Shown one piece after another: positions 34,074 through 42,755 of a stretch of 64,000 nucleotides of DNA. The stretch spans positions 1,178,001 through 1,242,000 of the forward strand of contig NZ_JACBZA010000001.1 in assembly GCF_013408535.1 (NCBI RefSeq), read 5' to 3'. Below the pieces are notes generated by a model. The model was not told the DNA's origin and did no database searches. It saw only the letters and a program-made list of their open reading frames with translations. The number at the start of each line of letters is the position of its first letter. Within the stretch, counting starts at the first letter, position 1. The position numbers were made by a program, and so were the translations under genes. Origin of the DNA: Actinopolymorpha cephalotaxi (GTDB taxonomy: Bacteria; Actinomycetota; Actinomycetes; Propionibacteriales; Actinopolymorphaceae).

Positions 34074-35389
34074 GCTCGCCGGGATCGGCTGCGCATCGAG
34101 GCGAGGTCCACGACCGGTGCCGGTCGCCGCCTTCTCGGCCGGGACAGCCGGCGCGCCGATCCGAACGCCGGGATGGGCGGCGGAGAGGGCGGCAGCGGTG
34201 GTCGGCCCATCGGGGCGCCGCTGCGACGGACCAGCAGACCCGCCGCGACCGCGCCGGCGAGGGCGCCCGCCGCGGGAGCCATGACGGTGGTGAGCAGCGC
34301 GGGCATCTCGGTAGCCGAGGCGCCGAGCCGGCGCTCCTGGCCATCCGTGTCGCCGACACTCGGGGACGGCGTGGAGAGCGGGGACACCGCCATCGACGTC
34401 CCCGCCGGAGAGAACTCAGCCCCTCGGGAGGGCTCGGTCGTTCGGGTGGACTCGGCACGCCGGACTGTCCCTGCCGGTAGGGAGGGCGCGCCCGGCGGGT
34501 TCGCCGCCAGGTCAGGGGGCGCCGCCGAAGGCGAGAGGCCGCTGAACGGGGTCCACCGCGCGCCGGTCAGCAACGACGCGGCCGACACCGCGGGCGGGGC
34601 CGCCACCAGACCTGCTGGAGTGACCCGCGCTGACGTCTGGCCGCCAGGACCTCGGCTGTCCCCGCTGCCGGATCGGCGAGGTGGCAGTTCCGGCACCACC
34701 GGCGCGTCCGAATCGGTGGACCGGTGACCGTCGAGGGGGAGCAGGCGCGGCGGTCCGGTACCGAGCAGGGACAGCGGGTCGAGGTAGTCGTCGCCGCGGA
34801 GCAACCCCCAGTGCAGGCACGTTCGCGGCGCGCAGTGACCGCCGGCCGCACGCAGCAGGCCGAGCTCCGTACCCGCGTCGACATGGGCGCCGACCGAGAC
34901 CTCCGGCCGCACCGGTTGGTAGGTCGTACGGAGATCTCCGTGCCGGACGGTGACCACACCGCGTCCGGCGAGGAGTCCCGCATAGGTGACCACCCCCGCG
35001 CCCGCGGCTCGGACCGGCTGGCCCTCCGAACCGAGCAGGTCGACGCCGCGGTGGCCCGGGCCCCACGGAACGTCGGGGGGATCGAAGCGGTGAACGATCT
35101 CCGGGCGCGGTGACAGTGGCCACACCCACCGTGACGGCGCCACGGCCGTGGTCGCCACAGGCGGCGCGGTGGACGATGGCGCGGACGGCGCCGCCGCCAC
35201 GGAGGACGACGCCGTAGCGGACGACGCCGTAGCGGACGCCGCCGTGGTGGTCGACGCCACAGTGGACGACACCGCGAACGCGGTTGTCGCGTCCGTCAGT
35301 AGTGCCGCCAGCGCGAGGCCGGCCGTGATCAACAAGGCGATGCCGCGGGGGACCGCCAAACGCGCTGAGCAGGGGTGGGAGGGAGTCAT
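34067..35389 (-). CDS. M23 family metallopeptidase, membrane-anchored
   Basis: 440 aa from ATG 35389, which has GGGAGGGAG before it. An N-terminal hydrophobic segment (GIALLITAGLALAALLTDATTAFA) is a signal peptide or anchor. A Ser/Thr/Ala linker follows, then the lysostaphin-type domain (about residues 90-205): GHRGVDLLGSEGQPV (H-x3-D zinc motif), AAGAGVVTYAGLLAGRG and CLHWGLLRGDDYLDPLSLL for the last histidine. A Pro/Ser-rich linker and a second hydrophobic stretch (LLTTVMAPAAGALAGAVAAGLLV) end the protein. It probably trims peptidoglycan cross-links or acts as a scaffold. The gene is often found between xerC and rpsB in actinobacteria. Confidence 0.88.
   Translation of the reverse strand: MTPSHPCSARLAVPRGIALLITAGLALAALLTDATTAFAVSSTVASTTTAASATASSATASSSVAAAPSAPSSTAPPVATTAVAPSRWVWPLSPRPEIVHRFDPPDVPWGPGHRGVDLLGSEGQPVRAAGAGVVTYAGLLAGRGVVTVRHGDLRTTYQPVRPEVSVGAHVDAGTELGLLRAAGGHCAPRTCLHWGLLRGDDYLDPLSLLGTGPPRLLPLDGHRSTDSDAPVVPELPPRRSGSGDSRGPGGQTSARVTPAGLVAAPPAVSAASLLTGARWTPFSGLSPSAAPPDLAANPPGAPSLPAGTVRRAESTRTTEPSRGAEFSPAGTSMAVSPLSTPSPSVGDTDGQERRLGASATEMPALLTTVMAPAAGALAGAVAAGLLVRRSGAPMGRPPLPPSPPPIPAFGSARRLSRPRRRRPAPVVDLASMRSRSRRAA
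35204..35233 (-). repeat. 15-bp tandem repeat in the M23 gene linker
   Basis: GGACGACGCCGTAGC occurs at 35204-35218 and 35219-35233, with a degenerate third copy after it. It encodes a SATAS-type Ser/Ala/Thr linker between the signal region and the peptidase domain. Confidence 0.8.
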
Positions 35390-35864
35390 GGGCTGATCGT
35401 TTCGGGCGGCGGCAGGCCCTGCCCGGAGGACGGCGGCCGCTGTGGACGGGGCAGCCGGTGAGGGTGCTGTGGACGGAAATCGGCCACCGGGACGCGGGGC
35501 CGGGGCCAACTCCGGCGATCGAGTACACTTCACCGGGCAATCCGTCTACCCGCCGTCTCGGAGTACGCCACCGCGTGGTCCGGGCCGGCGCTCGGGCCTG
35601 CCGGTCCGGAGGCGGCTTGTCGGCACAGCAAGCACGACGAAGCACCACAATTCGATATCAGCGATACCACCGATATCAGAGCACCACATTACGCACGCCC
35701 GCTTTCCAAGTCGTTTCGACGACGCGGGCACACCTCTCGGTCCCTGCGGGCATGAAGCCAGGCGGGGCTTGGGTGTGCGCGGGCGTCAGGGGCAACGACC
35801 AACCGGGTCGAGGCCACCGAACCGAGAGCGCGCTCCCACGGAGCGCAGAGGAGGACATACGGCC
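35390..35864 (+). promoter_or_regulatory. 475-base upstream/leader region of rpsB
   Basis: No gene is supportable here. TACACT at 35524-35529 is the best -10 candidate, which would give a leader of about 330 bases. The stretch 35640-35700 is markedly more AT-rich than its surroundings and holds the CGATATCAG repeats listed separately. The segment ends with a clear AGAGGAGGA ribosome binding site at about 35848-35856. Confidence 0.45.
35653..35679 (+). repeat. Three tandem 9-bp CGATATCAg/c units in the rpsB leader
   Basis: CGATATCAG (35653-35661), CGATACCAC (35662-35670) and CGATATCAG (35671-35679) abut without gaps. The same kind of triplet occurs at 44942-44968. The unit differs from all coding repeats in the window, and its composition (AT-rich, GATATC) is unlike the local DNA. 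Confidence 0.85.
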
Positions 35865-36878
35865 ATGGCCGTCGTCACGATGAGGCAGCTGCTCGAGAGC
35901 GGCGTTCACTTCGGACACCAGACCCGGCGCTGGAACCCGAAGATGAAGCGCTACATCTTCACCGAGCGCAACGGTATCTACATCATCGACCTGCAGCAGT
36001 CGCTGTCGTACATCGATCGTGCGTACCAGTACGTCAAGGACACCGTGGAGCACGGCGGTTCGGTCCTCTTCGTCGGTACGAAGAAGCAGGCCCAGGAAGC
36101 CATCGCCGAGCAGGCGACGAGGGTCGGAATGCCCTACGTCAACCAGCGCTGGCTCGGCGGCATGCTCACCAACTTCCAGACCGTCTACAAGCGGCTGCAG
36201 CGCCTCAAGGAGCTCGAGGAGCTCGACTTCGACGACGTGGCCGGCTCGGGCATGACGAAGAAGGAACTCCTGCAGCTTCGCCGTGAGCGGGACAAGCTCG
36301 ACCGCACGCTCGGCGGTATCCGCCGGATGCAGCGGCTGCCCAGCGCGGTGTGGATCGTCGACACCAAGAAGGAGCACCTCGCCGTCGACGAGGCCAAGAA
36401 GCTCGGCATCCCGGTCATCGCGATCCTGGACACCAACTGCGACCCGGACGAGGTCGACTTCCCGATTCCGGGCAACGACGACGCGATCCGTTCGGTCTCG
36501 CTGCTCACGCGGATCATCTCCGACGCGGTCGCCGACGGCCTGATGGCCCGTGCCGGTGGCGGCGAAGAGACCCAGGTGGGCGCCGAGCTCGGCGCCGAGG
36601 AGCCGCTGCCCGAGTGGGAGCGGGAGTTGCTGGCGCGCTCGGAGGCCGAGCAGGCCGCCAACGGCGAGCAGGCTGCCGCGACCCCCGAGGCCGCGAGCAC
36701 CGAGTCGGCGACCCCCGAGGCTGCGACTTCCGAGTCGGCGACCCCCGAGGATGCGACTTCCGAGTCGGCGACCGAGGAGTCGGCGAGCCCCGAGGCCGCG
36801 AGCACCGAGCAGGCCGCTCCGGCGCAGGCCACGGCCACCGCTGACGCTCCGGCCGGCGAGTCCGACGGCAACGCCTGA
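35865..36878 (+). CDS. rpsB: 30S ribosomal protein S2
   Basis: 337 aa; about 250-300 is usual. ATG 35865 with a strong ribosome binding site. The S2 core is complete: [75 protein letters not shown] and [20 protein letters not shown]. The last ~85 residues are a low-complexity Ala/Thr/Ser/Glu tail made by a 30-base (10-codon) tandem repeat of type [11 protein letters not shown]2 sits on the 30S solvent side near S1/S8. Followed by tsf at 75 bases, the classical pair. Confidence 0.97.
   Translation: MAVVTMRQLLESGVHFGHQTRRWNPKMKRYIFTERNGIYIIDLQQSLSYIDRAYQYVKDTVEHGGSVLFVGTKKQAQEAIAEQATRVGMPYVNQRWLGGMLTNFQTVYKRLQRLKELEELDFDDVAGSGMTKKELLQLRRERDKLDRTLGGIRRMQRLPSAVWIVDTKKEHLAVDEAKKLGIPVIAILDTNCDPDEVDFPIPGNDDAIRSVSLLTRIISDAVADGLMARAGGGEETQVGAELGAEEPLPEWERELLARSEAEQAANGEQAAATPEAASTESATPEAATSESATPEDATSESATEESASPEAASTEQAAPAQATATADAPAGESDGNA
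36671..36777 (+). repeat. 30-bp in-frame minisatellite in the rpsB tail
   Basis: Units 36701-36730 and 36731-36760 differ at one base; a partial third copy (36761-36773) and a diverged one before (36671-36700) flank them. Each unit is exactly ten codons, so copy-number change keeps frame. Confidence 0.9.
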
Positions 36879-36953
36879 GCCAGGCAGCGCAAGCGCCTTC
36901 AGTTCGAGGCATTTCCACTGACGCCCACTGAGCAAGAGAGCGATCCACTTCAG

Positions 36954-37775
36954 ATGAGCAACGTCACAGCAGCCGACGTGAAGCGGCTCCGGGAAGCCAC
37001 CGGAGCCGGGATGATGGACTGCAAGAACGCCCTCCAGGAGGCCGACGCCGACTTCGAGCGTGCCGTCGAGATCCTCCGGGTCAAGGGTGCGGCCAAGGCG
37101 GCCAAGCGCGGAGCCGAGCGCACCGCCGCCAACGGCATCGTCGTCGCCAAGGACGGCGCTCTGGTCGAGCTCAACTGCGAGACCGACTTCGTGGCCAAGA
37201 ACGAGCAGTTCCAGGCACTCGGAGCCGACCTCGCCGCCGCGGCGGCCGGGGCGAAGGTCGACTCCGCCCCGGCGCTGGCCGCGGCGACGCTTCCCGACGG
37301 CAAGACCGTCGGCGAGGCCGTCGACGCGCTCGCCGCGGTGATCGGTGAGAAGCTCGCGATCGGCCGCGTCGCGTTCTTCGACGGGCCGACCGCCGTCTAC
37401 CTCCACCGGCGCGCCACCGACCTGCCGCCGCAGGTCGGCGTCCTCGTCTCCTACGAAGGTCCCGACGAGGAGGCCGCCAAGAGCGCGGCGATGCAGGTCG
37501 CCGCGATGCGCCCGCAGTACGCCTCCCGCGACGAGGTGCCCGCCGAGGTCGTCGACAGCGAGCGGCGGATCGCCGAGGAGACCGCCCGCTCCGAGGGCAA
37601 GCCCGAGCAGGCGCTCCCGCGCATCGTCGAGGGCCGGGTCAACGGCTTCTACAAGGACGCCGTTCTGGTGGAGCAGCCCTCCGTGCACGACCAGCACAAG
37701 ACGGTCGGCCAGGTCCTCAGCGACGCCGGGGTGACCGTGAAGCGCTTCGTGCGCTTCGAGGTCGGCCAGTCCTGA
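36954..37775 (+). CDS. tsf: Translation elongation factor Ts
   Basis: 273 aa, typical. The N-terminal UBA-like domain ends with [31 protein letters not shown] and [16 protein letters not shown] are the two PROSITE-type signatures. The C-terminal half has [19 protein letters not shown] and [20 protein letters not shown]-Ts releases GDP from EF-Tu. It is co-directional with rpsB and separated from pyrH by a strong hairpin, so most transcripts may end after tsf. Confidence 0.97.
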   Translation: MSNVTAADVKRLREATGAGMMDCKNALQEADADFERAVEILRVKGAAKAAKRGAERTAANGIVVAKDGALVELNCETDFVAKNEQFQALGADLAAAAAGAKVDSAPALAAATLPDGKTVGEAVDALAAVIGEKLAIGRVAFFDGPTAVYLHRRATDLPPQVGVLVSYEGPDEEAAKSAAMQVAAMRPQYASRDEVPAEVVDSERRIAEETARSEGKPEQALPRIVEGRVNGFYKDAVLVEQPSVHDQHKTVGQVLSDAGVTVKRFVRFEVGQS

Positions 37776-37786
37776 GCTGATCCGCC

Positions 37787-37821
37787 CGCCGGCGGAGTGC
37801 GCAGCCCGCACTCCGCCGGCG
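37787..37821 (+). terminator. 15-bp perfect hairpin after tsf
   Basis: Left arm 37787-37801 (CGCCGGCGGAGTGCG) pairs fully with right arm 37807-37821 around a CAGCC loop, starting 12 bases after the tsf stop. There is no T-run, as is common for actinobacterial intrinsic terminators. It separates rpsB-tsf from pyrH. Confidence 0.8.
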
Positions 37822-37890
37822 CGACGGACAGCCAACCCTCAGCTGGACAGGAGGCGGGATCGTGAAGGCCGTACCAGAGGACGCGTGCCG

Positions 37891-38640
37891 ATGACGGCCG
37901 CAGCGATCCCACCCTCCGCGCCGCAGGAACGTCCGTTCGACCGCGTACTCCTCAAGTTGTCCGGCGAGGTCTTCGGCGGCGGGCGGCTCGGCGTCGACCC
38001 GAACGTCGTGGCGAGCATCGCCAAGCAGCTCGCCGACGTCGTACGCAGTGGCGTCCAGGTCGCGGTCGTGGTCGGCGGCGGCAACTTCTTCCGTGGTGCC
38101 GAGCTCCAGCAGGGCGGCATGGACCGGGTCCGCGCCGACTACATGGGCATGCTGGGCACGGTGATGAACTGCCTCGCGCTCCAGGACTTCCTGGAGAAGG
38201 AGCACGTCGACACCCGCGTGCAGACCGCGATCACGATGGGACAGATCGCCGAGCCCTACATCCCGCGGCGGGCGATCCGCCACCTGGAGAAGGGCCGGGT
38301 CGTCATCTTCGGCGCCGGATCCGGCATGCCGTACTTCTCCACCGACACCGTGGCCGCGCAGCGTGCGCTCGAGGTCGGTGCCGAGGTGCTGCTGAAGGCC
38401 ACCTCCGTCGACGGCGTCTACGACGCCGACCCCAAGAAGGTGCCGGAGGCGACGAAGTTCGAGCGGATCACCTTCGGCGAGTGCCTGCGCAGGCGACTGC
38501 GGGTCGCGGACGCGACCGCGTTCAGCCTGTGCATGGAGCACCGGCTGCCGATCATCGTCTTCAACCTGCTCGAGGACGGCAACATCGCTCGGGTCGTTCG
38601 GGGTGAGAGGATCGGAACGCTCGTCTCGACCGACTCCTGA
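37891..38640 (+). CDS. pyrH: UMP kinase
   Basis: 249 aa from ATG 37891; GTG 37885 is an alternative, but AGAGGA at 37876-37881 is better spaced from the ATG. Amino-acid-kinase fold signatures: [69 protein letters not shown] and [10 protein letters not shown]. It phosphorylates UMP to UDP as a GTP-activated hexamer, the pyrimidine step supplying RNA and cell-wall sugars. The gene lies 69 bases after the tsf hairpin and is followed at 185 bases by frr, the standard order. Confidence 0.96.
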   Translation: MTAAAIPPSAPQERPFDRVLLKLSGEVFGGGRLGVDPNVVASIAKQLADVVRSGVQVAVVVGGGNFFRGAELQQGGMDRVRADYMGMLGTVMNCLALQDFLEKEHVDTRVQTAITMGQIAEPYIPRRAIRHLEKGRVVIFGAGSGMPYFSTDTVAAQRALEVGAEVLLKATSVDGVYDADPKKVPEATKFERITFGECLRRRLRVADATAFSLCMEHRLPIIVFNLLEDGNIARVVRGERIGTLVSTDS

Positions 38641-38825
38641 CGGAGCGGCTCGGGACGCAGTGAGCAACGTGGTCGGCCTCGCGGCGCGTGCGCGGTTCCG
38701 TCCACGAAGCGAACGACGTGCCGAACGCGCCACCTGACGCACGAAGCACTCGTGTACGCCAAACCCCTGCCAGAGCACCCCCGGGGCCGCAGGCCGGGCA
38801 ACCGAGGACGAAGGAGACCGCGACC

Positions 38826-39386
38826 GTGACCATCGACCAGACTCTCCGCGACGCGGAACAGAAGATGGGCAAGGCCGTTGACTTTGCCAAGGACGAGTTC
38901 GCCGCGATTCGGACCGGCCGTGCACATCCGGCCATGTTCGCGAAGATCCAGGCGGAGTACTACGGCACGCCCACGCCGATCCAGCAGCTTGCCTCCTTCC
39001 AGATCCCCGAGGCCCGGCTCGTTGTGATCTCTCCGTACGACAAGAACTCCATGTCCGCGATCGAGAAGTCGATCCGCGACTCCGACCTCGGCGTCAACCC
39101 CGCCAACGACGGCAGCGTGATCCGGATCGCGCTGCCGGAGCTGACCCAGGAACGCCGCAAGGAGTACGTCAAGCTCGCCAAGCAGAAGGCTGAGGAGGCG
39201 CGGGTCTCGGTCCGCGGCGTCCGCCGGCACGCGAAGGAGACGCTGGACCGCCTCTCCCGGGACGGCGAGGCCGGCGAGGACGACGTGGCTCGCGCGGAGA
39301 AGCACCTCGACTCGCTGACGCGCAAGTACGTCGAGCAGGTCGACGTCGTTCTCAAGCACAAGGAAGAAGAGATCCTCGAGGTCTAG
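38826..39386 (+). CDS. frr: Ribosome recycling factor
   Basis: 186 aa, the standard length, GTG start at 38826 with GAAGGAGA upstream. It begins [24 protein letters not shown] and has the helical-bundle hallmark [14 protein letters not shown], the beta-domain [14 protein letters not shown] and [14 protein letters not shown]-type helix ([17 protein letters not shown]). RRF with EF-G splits the post-termination ribosome. The 185-base gap before it has no gene; I could not identify a clear promoter there. Confidence 0.97.
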   Translation: MTIDQTLRDAEQKMGKAVDFAKDEFAAIRTGRAHPAMFAKIQAEYYGTPTPIQQLASFQIPEARLVVISPYDKNSMSAIEKSIRDSDLGVNPANDGSVIRIALPELTQERRKEYVKLAKQKAEEARVSVRGVRRHAKETLDRLSRDGEAGEDDVARAEKHLDSLTRKYVEQVDVVLKHKEEEILEV

Positions 39387-39426
39387 GCGTGGCTCCACAA
39401 CCGCACGACCTGCGAGGAAGTTGCCG

Positions 39427-40326
39427 GTGCAGGACATCGTGACCCATCCCAATTCCGGCTGCGACGCGTCCCACTCCGACTCCGGGCCGGACGTCCTTCC
39501 GGCGACCCCTCGTCCCCGTCCGGGCCGCAACCTGGTGGCGGCGATCGGTGTCGGGCTGTTGCTGGGCGTCGTGGTGCTCGCCTCGCTGTTCATCGTCAAG
39601 GCCGTGTTCGTCGGCTTCGTCGTGGTCGCCGTCTGCATCGCCGTCATCGAGCTTTCCCGCGCACTCCGGCCCGCCGGGGTGCGCCTTCCTTTGGTGCCAC
39701 TCCTGGCCGGGGTGGTCGGGATGCTGGTCGGTGCGTACGTCGGGCAGACCCCGGCCCTCGTCGGTGCGTTCGGGCTGACCGCGCTCGCGCTCTGCATGGG
39801 CCGGTTGGCCGGCGGACGTGACGGCTTCGTCCGCGACGTCACCGCCGGTGTGTTCGTGGCGATGTACGTTCCGTTCCTCGCCGGCTTCGCGATGTTGATG
39901 CTCCGGCCGGAGGACGGCCCGCTCCGGGTCGTCGCCTTCGTCGCCGTCACCGTCGCCAGTGACATCGGCGGCTACACCGCGGGCGTGCTCTTCGGCCGCC
40001 ACCCGCTGGCGCCCTCGATCAGTCCGGCGAAGACCTACGAGGGACTGGTCGGCTCGGCGGTCTTCTGCCTGGCCATCGGCGTCGCCAGCGTGATGGTTCT
40101 GCTGGATGGTCCCTGGTGGGCCGGGCTGATCCTGGGAGCGGCGGCGACGATCACCGCCACCCTGGGCGACCTGGTGGAGTCGATGCTGAAACGGGATGTG
40201 GGGATCAAGGACATGGGCAGCCTGCTGCCCGGGCACGGCGGGGTGATGGACCGCCTCGACTCGCTGCTGCCGACCGCGTTGGTGAGCTGGCTGGTGCTGA
40301 GCCTGCTGGTGCCGGTGGTGAGCTGA
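39427..40326 (+). CDS. cdsA: Phosphatidate cytidylyltransferase
   Basis: 299 aa from GTG 39427, 7 bases after GAGGAA; a TTG at 39421 is too close to that site. About 8 membrane helices (NLVAAIGVGLLLGVVVLASLFIV, VPLLAGVVGMLVGAYVG and others). The family signature near the end is intact: GDLVESMLKRDVGIKDMGSLLPGHGGVMDRLDS (given as GDLVESMLKRD and LLPGHGGVMDRLDS), with the Asp/Lys residues that bind CTP and phosphatidate. It makes CDP-diacylglycerol for phospholipid synthesis. The phosphatase gene follows 2 bases later. Confidence 0.95.
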   Translation: MQDIVTHPNSGCDASHSDSGPDVLPATPRPRPGRNLVAAIGVGLLLGVVVLASLFIVKAVFVGFVVVAVCIAVIELSRALRPAGVRLPLVPLLAGVVGMLVGAYVGQTPALVGAFGLTALALCMGRLAGGRDGFVRDVTAGVFVAMYVPFLAGFAMLMLRPEDGPLRVVAFVAVTVASDIGGYTAGVLFGRHPLAPSISPAKTYEGLVGSAVFCLAIGVASVMVLLDGPWWAGLILGAAATITATLGDLVESMLKRDVGIKDMGSLLPGHGGVMDRLDSLLPTALVSWLVLSLLVPVVS

Positions 40327-40328
40327 CC

Positions 40329-40919
40329 GTGGCCCAGACGATCCATCTCGTACGCCACGGCCGGTCCGCGCCGGACGAGACCCGCCCGGCGGAGGAGTGG
40401 CCGCTTCATCCCGACGCCGGTGCGGCCCTGACCGCGCTGCGCGACTCCGGAAGGCTTCCGGTCCGCGCGCGGTGGTTCTCCTCCCCGGAACCAAAGGCAC
40501 GCGCCACCGCCCGGACGCTGACCGGCACCGCCGTGGGCTTCGTCGACGGCCTGCGGGAGATGACCCGGCCGGCGGGGCCGTGGCTGGGGGAGTCGGCGTG
40601 GTCGGCGCTGGTCCGGCGATGCATGACCGAGCCGGATGTTCCGGCGGCTCCCGGCTGGGAGGCCGCCGTCGACACCACCGACCGGGTGGTGGGTGCCGTT
40701 CGGCGGATCGCCGAGAGTTGCCCGGACGACGACGTGGTGCTCGTCGGTCACGGGACGGCCTGGACTCTGGTGGTCGCCGCCCTGACTGGTTGCCCGCCCG
40801 ACCTGCAGGCGTGGGACCGGCTGCGGATGCCGGACCACTGCGCCCTCCGGGTCGACGGCGAGGTCGCCGAGATCGTCTCACCCTGGGGAGCCGGCGAGCC
40901 CGCCTCCCGTTCCTCCTGA
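40329..40919 (+). CDS. Histidine phosphatase family protein
   Basis: 196 aa, GTG 40329 just after the cdsA stop. The RHG motif is IHLVRHGRSAPDE at the N-terminus, and the second catalytic His is in VVLVGHGTAWTLVVAAL (about residue 140). A PEPKARATARTL helix follows the first half. These enzymes remove phosphate from small molecules or proteins by a phospho-histidine intermediate. Substrate is unknown; co-expression with cdsA is likely from the spacing, and a lipid-head-group or sugar phosphate is possible. Converges with the ABC exporter gene 15 bases away. Confidence 0.88.
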   Translation: MAQTIHLVRHGRSAPDETRPAEEWPLHPDAGAALTALRDSGRLPVRARWFSSPEPKARATARTLTGTAVGFVDGLREMTRPAGPWLGESAWSALVRRCMTEPDVPAAPGWEAAVDTTDRVVGAVRRIAESCPDDDVVLVGHGTAWTLVVAALTGCPPDLQAWDRLRMPDHCALRVDGEVAEIVSPWGAGEPASRSS

Positions 40920-40934
40920 CCGGCTGGGCTCAGG

Positions 40935-42755
40935 TCAGGTGCCGACGGGTACGAACCCGGTGCCCGGCCGGTAGTTCGGCGACTGGTGGCGGAAGTAGGT
41001 GTTGTAGACCTCGCAGTACTGACCGCCCCGGCGCATCAGCGACAGGTGGTCGCCTTCCTCGACGATCCCGCCGTCACGGAGCACGACGATCCGGTCGGCG
41101 TGCTGGATCGTGGACAGGCGGTGGGCGATCACGATCGACGTACGTCCTTCCAGCACGACGTCGAGCCCTTCCTGGATCTGCGCCTCGGTGAGCGGGTCGA
41201 CGCTCGCGGTGGCCTCGTCGAGGATGACGATGGCCGGATCCTGGATCAGCAGCCGGGCAAGCGCGACGAGCTGCCGTTGCCCCATGGACAGTGCCTGTCC
41301 GTGTTCGCCGACCTCGGTGGCCAGACCATCCGGCAGCGCGGCCAGCCAGTCGCCGTTGCCGATGTGCCGTGCCGCCTGACGGACCTCCTCGTCGTTCGCC
41401 TCCGGGCGGGGGTAGCGGATGTTGTCGGCCACGGTGCCGGCGAACAGGAACGGCGACTGCGGGACGACGCCCAACTGACGGCGGTAGTCGTGCAGGTCGA
41501 GCGACCGGATGTCGCGGCCGTCGAGGTAGATGTGGCCGCCCTGGAACTCGTAGAAGCGGGTGATCAGCTTGCCGAGCGTGGACTTGCCCGCGCCGGTGTG
41601 CCCGACGAGCGCGATCATCTCCCCGGCGCGGATGTTCAGTGAGAAGTGGTCGAGCACCGGGTGGGTGGGCTCGTAGCCGAACGTCACGTCCGCGAACTCG
41701 ATCTGTCCGCTGAGCCGGCCCACCGGCGCGGGGTTGGTCTGCAGCACCCGAGGGGTGGCGTCGATCAGGGCGAAGACGCGCTCGGCGGCGGCCAGGCCCT
41801 GCTGGAACTGCGACCAGAACGACGCGATGCTGGTCAGCGGGAACCAGAACAGCGCCACGGCCTGCAGGAAGAGGTACCAGTCACCGGCCGACACCGTGCC
41901 GTCGAGCACGCTGTGCCCACCGACGTGCACGAGCATGGCCGTGCCCAGCCCGGCGACCAGGAACAGCAGCGGGAAGATCGCCCCGAAGACCATTCCCTGG
42001 CGCAGGGTCACTCGGTAGTTCTGGTCGTTGATCGGCCTGAACTCGTCGTAGATGGTTTGTTCCTGGCGGAAGTTCTTGGCAACCGCGATGCCGCCCATCG
42101 TCTCCTGGACGTTGGAGTTGACCCGAGCGAGTGAGCGCTGGGCCCGGCGCGTGGTGTCGCGGGCGATCCGCCGGAAGGCGAGCGCGAGCACGATGACCAC
42201 GGGGGTGAGCGCGAGGGTGAGCAAGGCGAGGTTGACGTCGCGGGAGAACAGCAGGCCGGTGATGACGCCGACCAGCAGCAGCTGGCTGAGGAGGTTCATC
42301 GTCAGGGTCACGACGTTGGCGAAGTCGTCGGTGTCGGAGGTGACCCGGCTGACGATCTTGCCGGAGGGGTTCTCGTCGTAGAAGGACAGGTCGCGCTTGA
42401 GGATCGCGGCGAACGCGTCCTCCCGCAGCCGCAGCACCACGTCACCGACGACCCTGGCGCTGAACGCCTGGCGGACGAAGTTGGTGACCCAGGCGAAGAC
42501 GCCGGAGAGCAGGATGAGGCCCACGAGGACCGCGATGAAGTTGGCCGAGTCGTCCTTGACCACCCGGTCCAGGCCCCAGCTGATCACCAGCGGAAGCACC
42601 GCCTGCAGCAGCGAGGTCAGCACCAGCATCGCCGCGACCACCGACATGGCCGGCAGCTTGGGCCGGAAGTAGCCGAGGATGCGGCGGACGAGGTCGCCAT
42701 CGGAGTAGGTGCGGTCGTAGTCCTCGGCCGAGAGGCCGTCCATCAGGAAGCCCAT
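40935..42755 (-). CDS. ABC exporter half-transporter, subunit with canonical Walker B
   Basis: 606 aa, membrane part (6 helices, residues about 30-320) fused to an ATPase. Walker A is VGHTGAGKSTLGKLI, Walker B VILDEATASVD with the catalytic Glu, Q-loop VVPQSPFLFAG, H-loop IAHRLSTI. The ABC signature is LSMGQRQL rather than LSGGQ, so its own signature is the degenerate one. Start ATG 42755 follows the partner's stop without a gap, so the pair is made together. Resembles the TM288-type subunit of heterodimeric multidrug or lipid exporters. Substrate unknown. Confidence 0.92.
   Translation of the reverse strand: MGFLMDGLSAEDYDRTYSDGDLVRRILGYFRPKLPAMSVVAAMLVLTSLLQAVLPLVISWGLDRVVKDDSANFIAVLVGLILLSGVFAWVTNFVRQAFSARVVGDVVLRLREDAFAAILKRDLSFYDENPSGKIVSRVTSDTDDFANVVTLTMNLLSQLLLVGVITGLLFSRDVNLALLTLALTPVVIVLALAFRRIARDTTRRAQRSLARVNSNVQETMGGIAVAKNFRQEQTIYDEFRPINDQNYRVTLRQGMVFGAIFPLLFLVAGLGTAMLVHVGGHSVLDGTVSAGDWYLFLQAVALFWFPLTSIASFWSQFQQGLAAAERVFALIDATPRVLQTNPAPVGRLSGQIEFADVTFGYEPTHPVLDHFSLNIRAGEMIALVGHTGAGKSTLGKLITRFYEFQGGHIYLDGRDIRSLDLHDYRRQLGVVPQSPFLFAGTVADNIRYPRPEANDEEVRQAARHIGNGDWLAALPDGLATEVGEHGQALSMGQRQLVALARLLIQDPAIVILDEATASVDPLTEAQIQEGLDVVLEGRTSIVIAHRLSTIQHADRIVVLRDGGIVEEGDHLSLMRRGGQYCEVYNTYFRHQSPNYRPGTGFVPVGT

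Noticed and set aside
35390-35864. Small protein gene in the rpsB leader (141 codons)
   Set aside because: Poor third-position bias, no ribosome binding site and no domain; the repeats there break any coding pattern.
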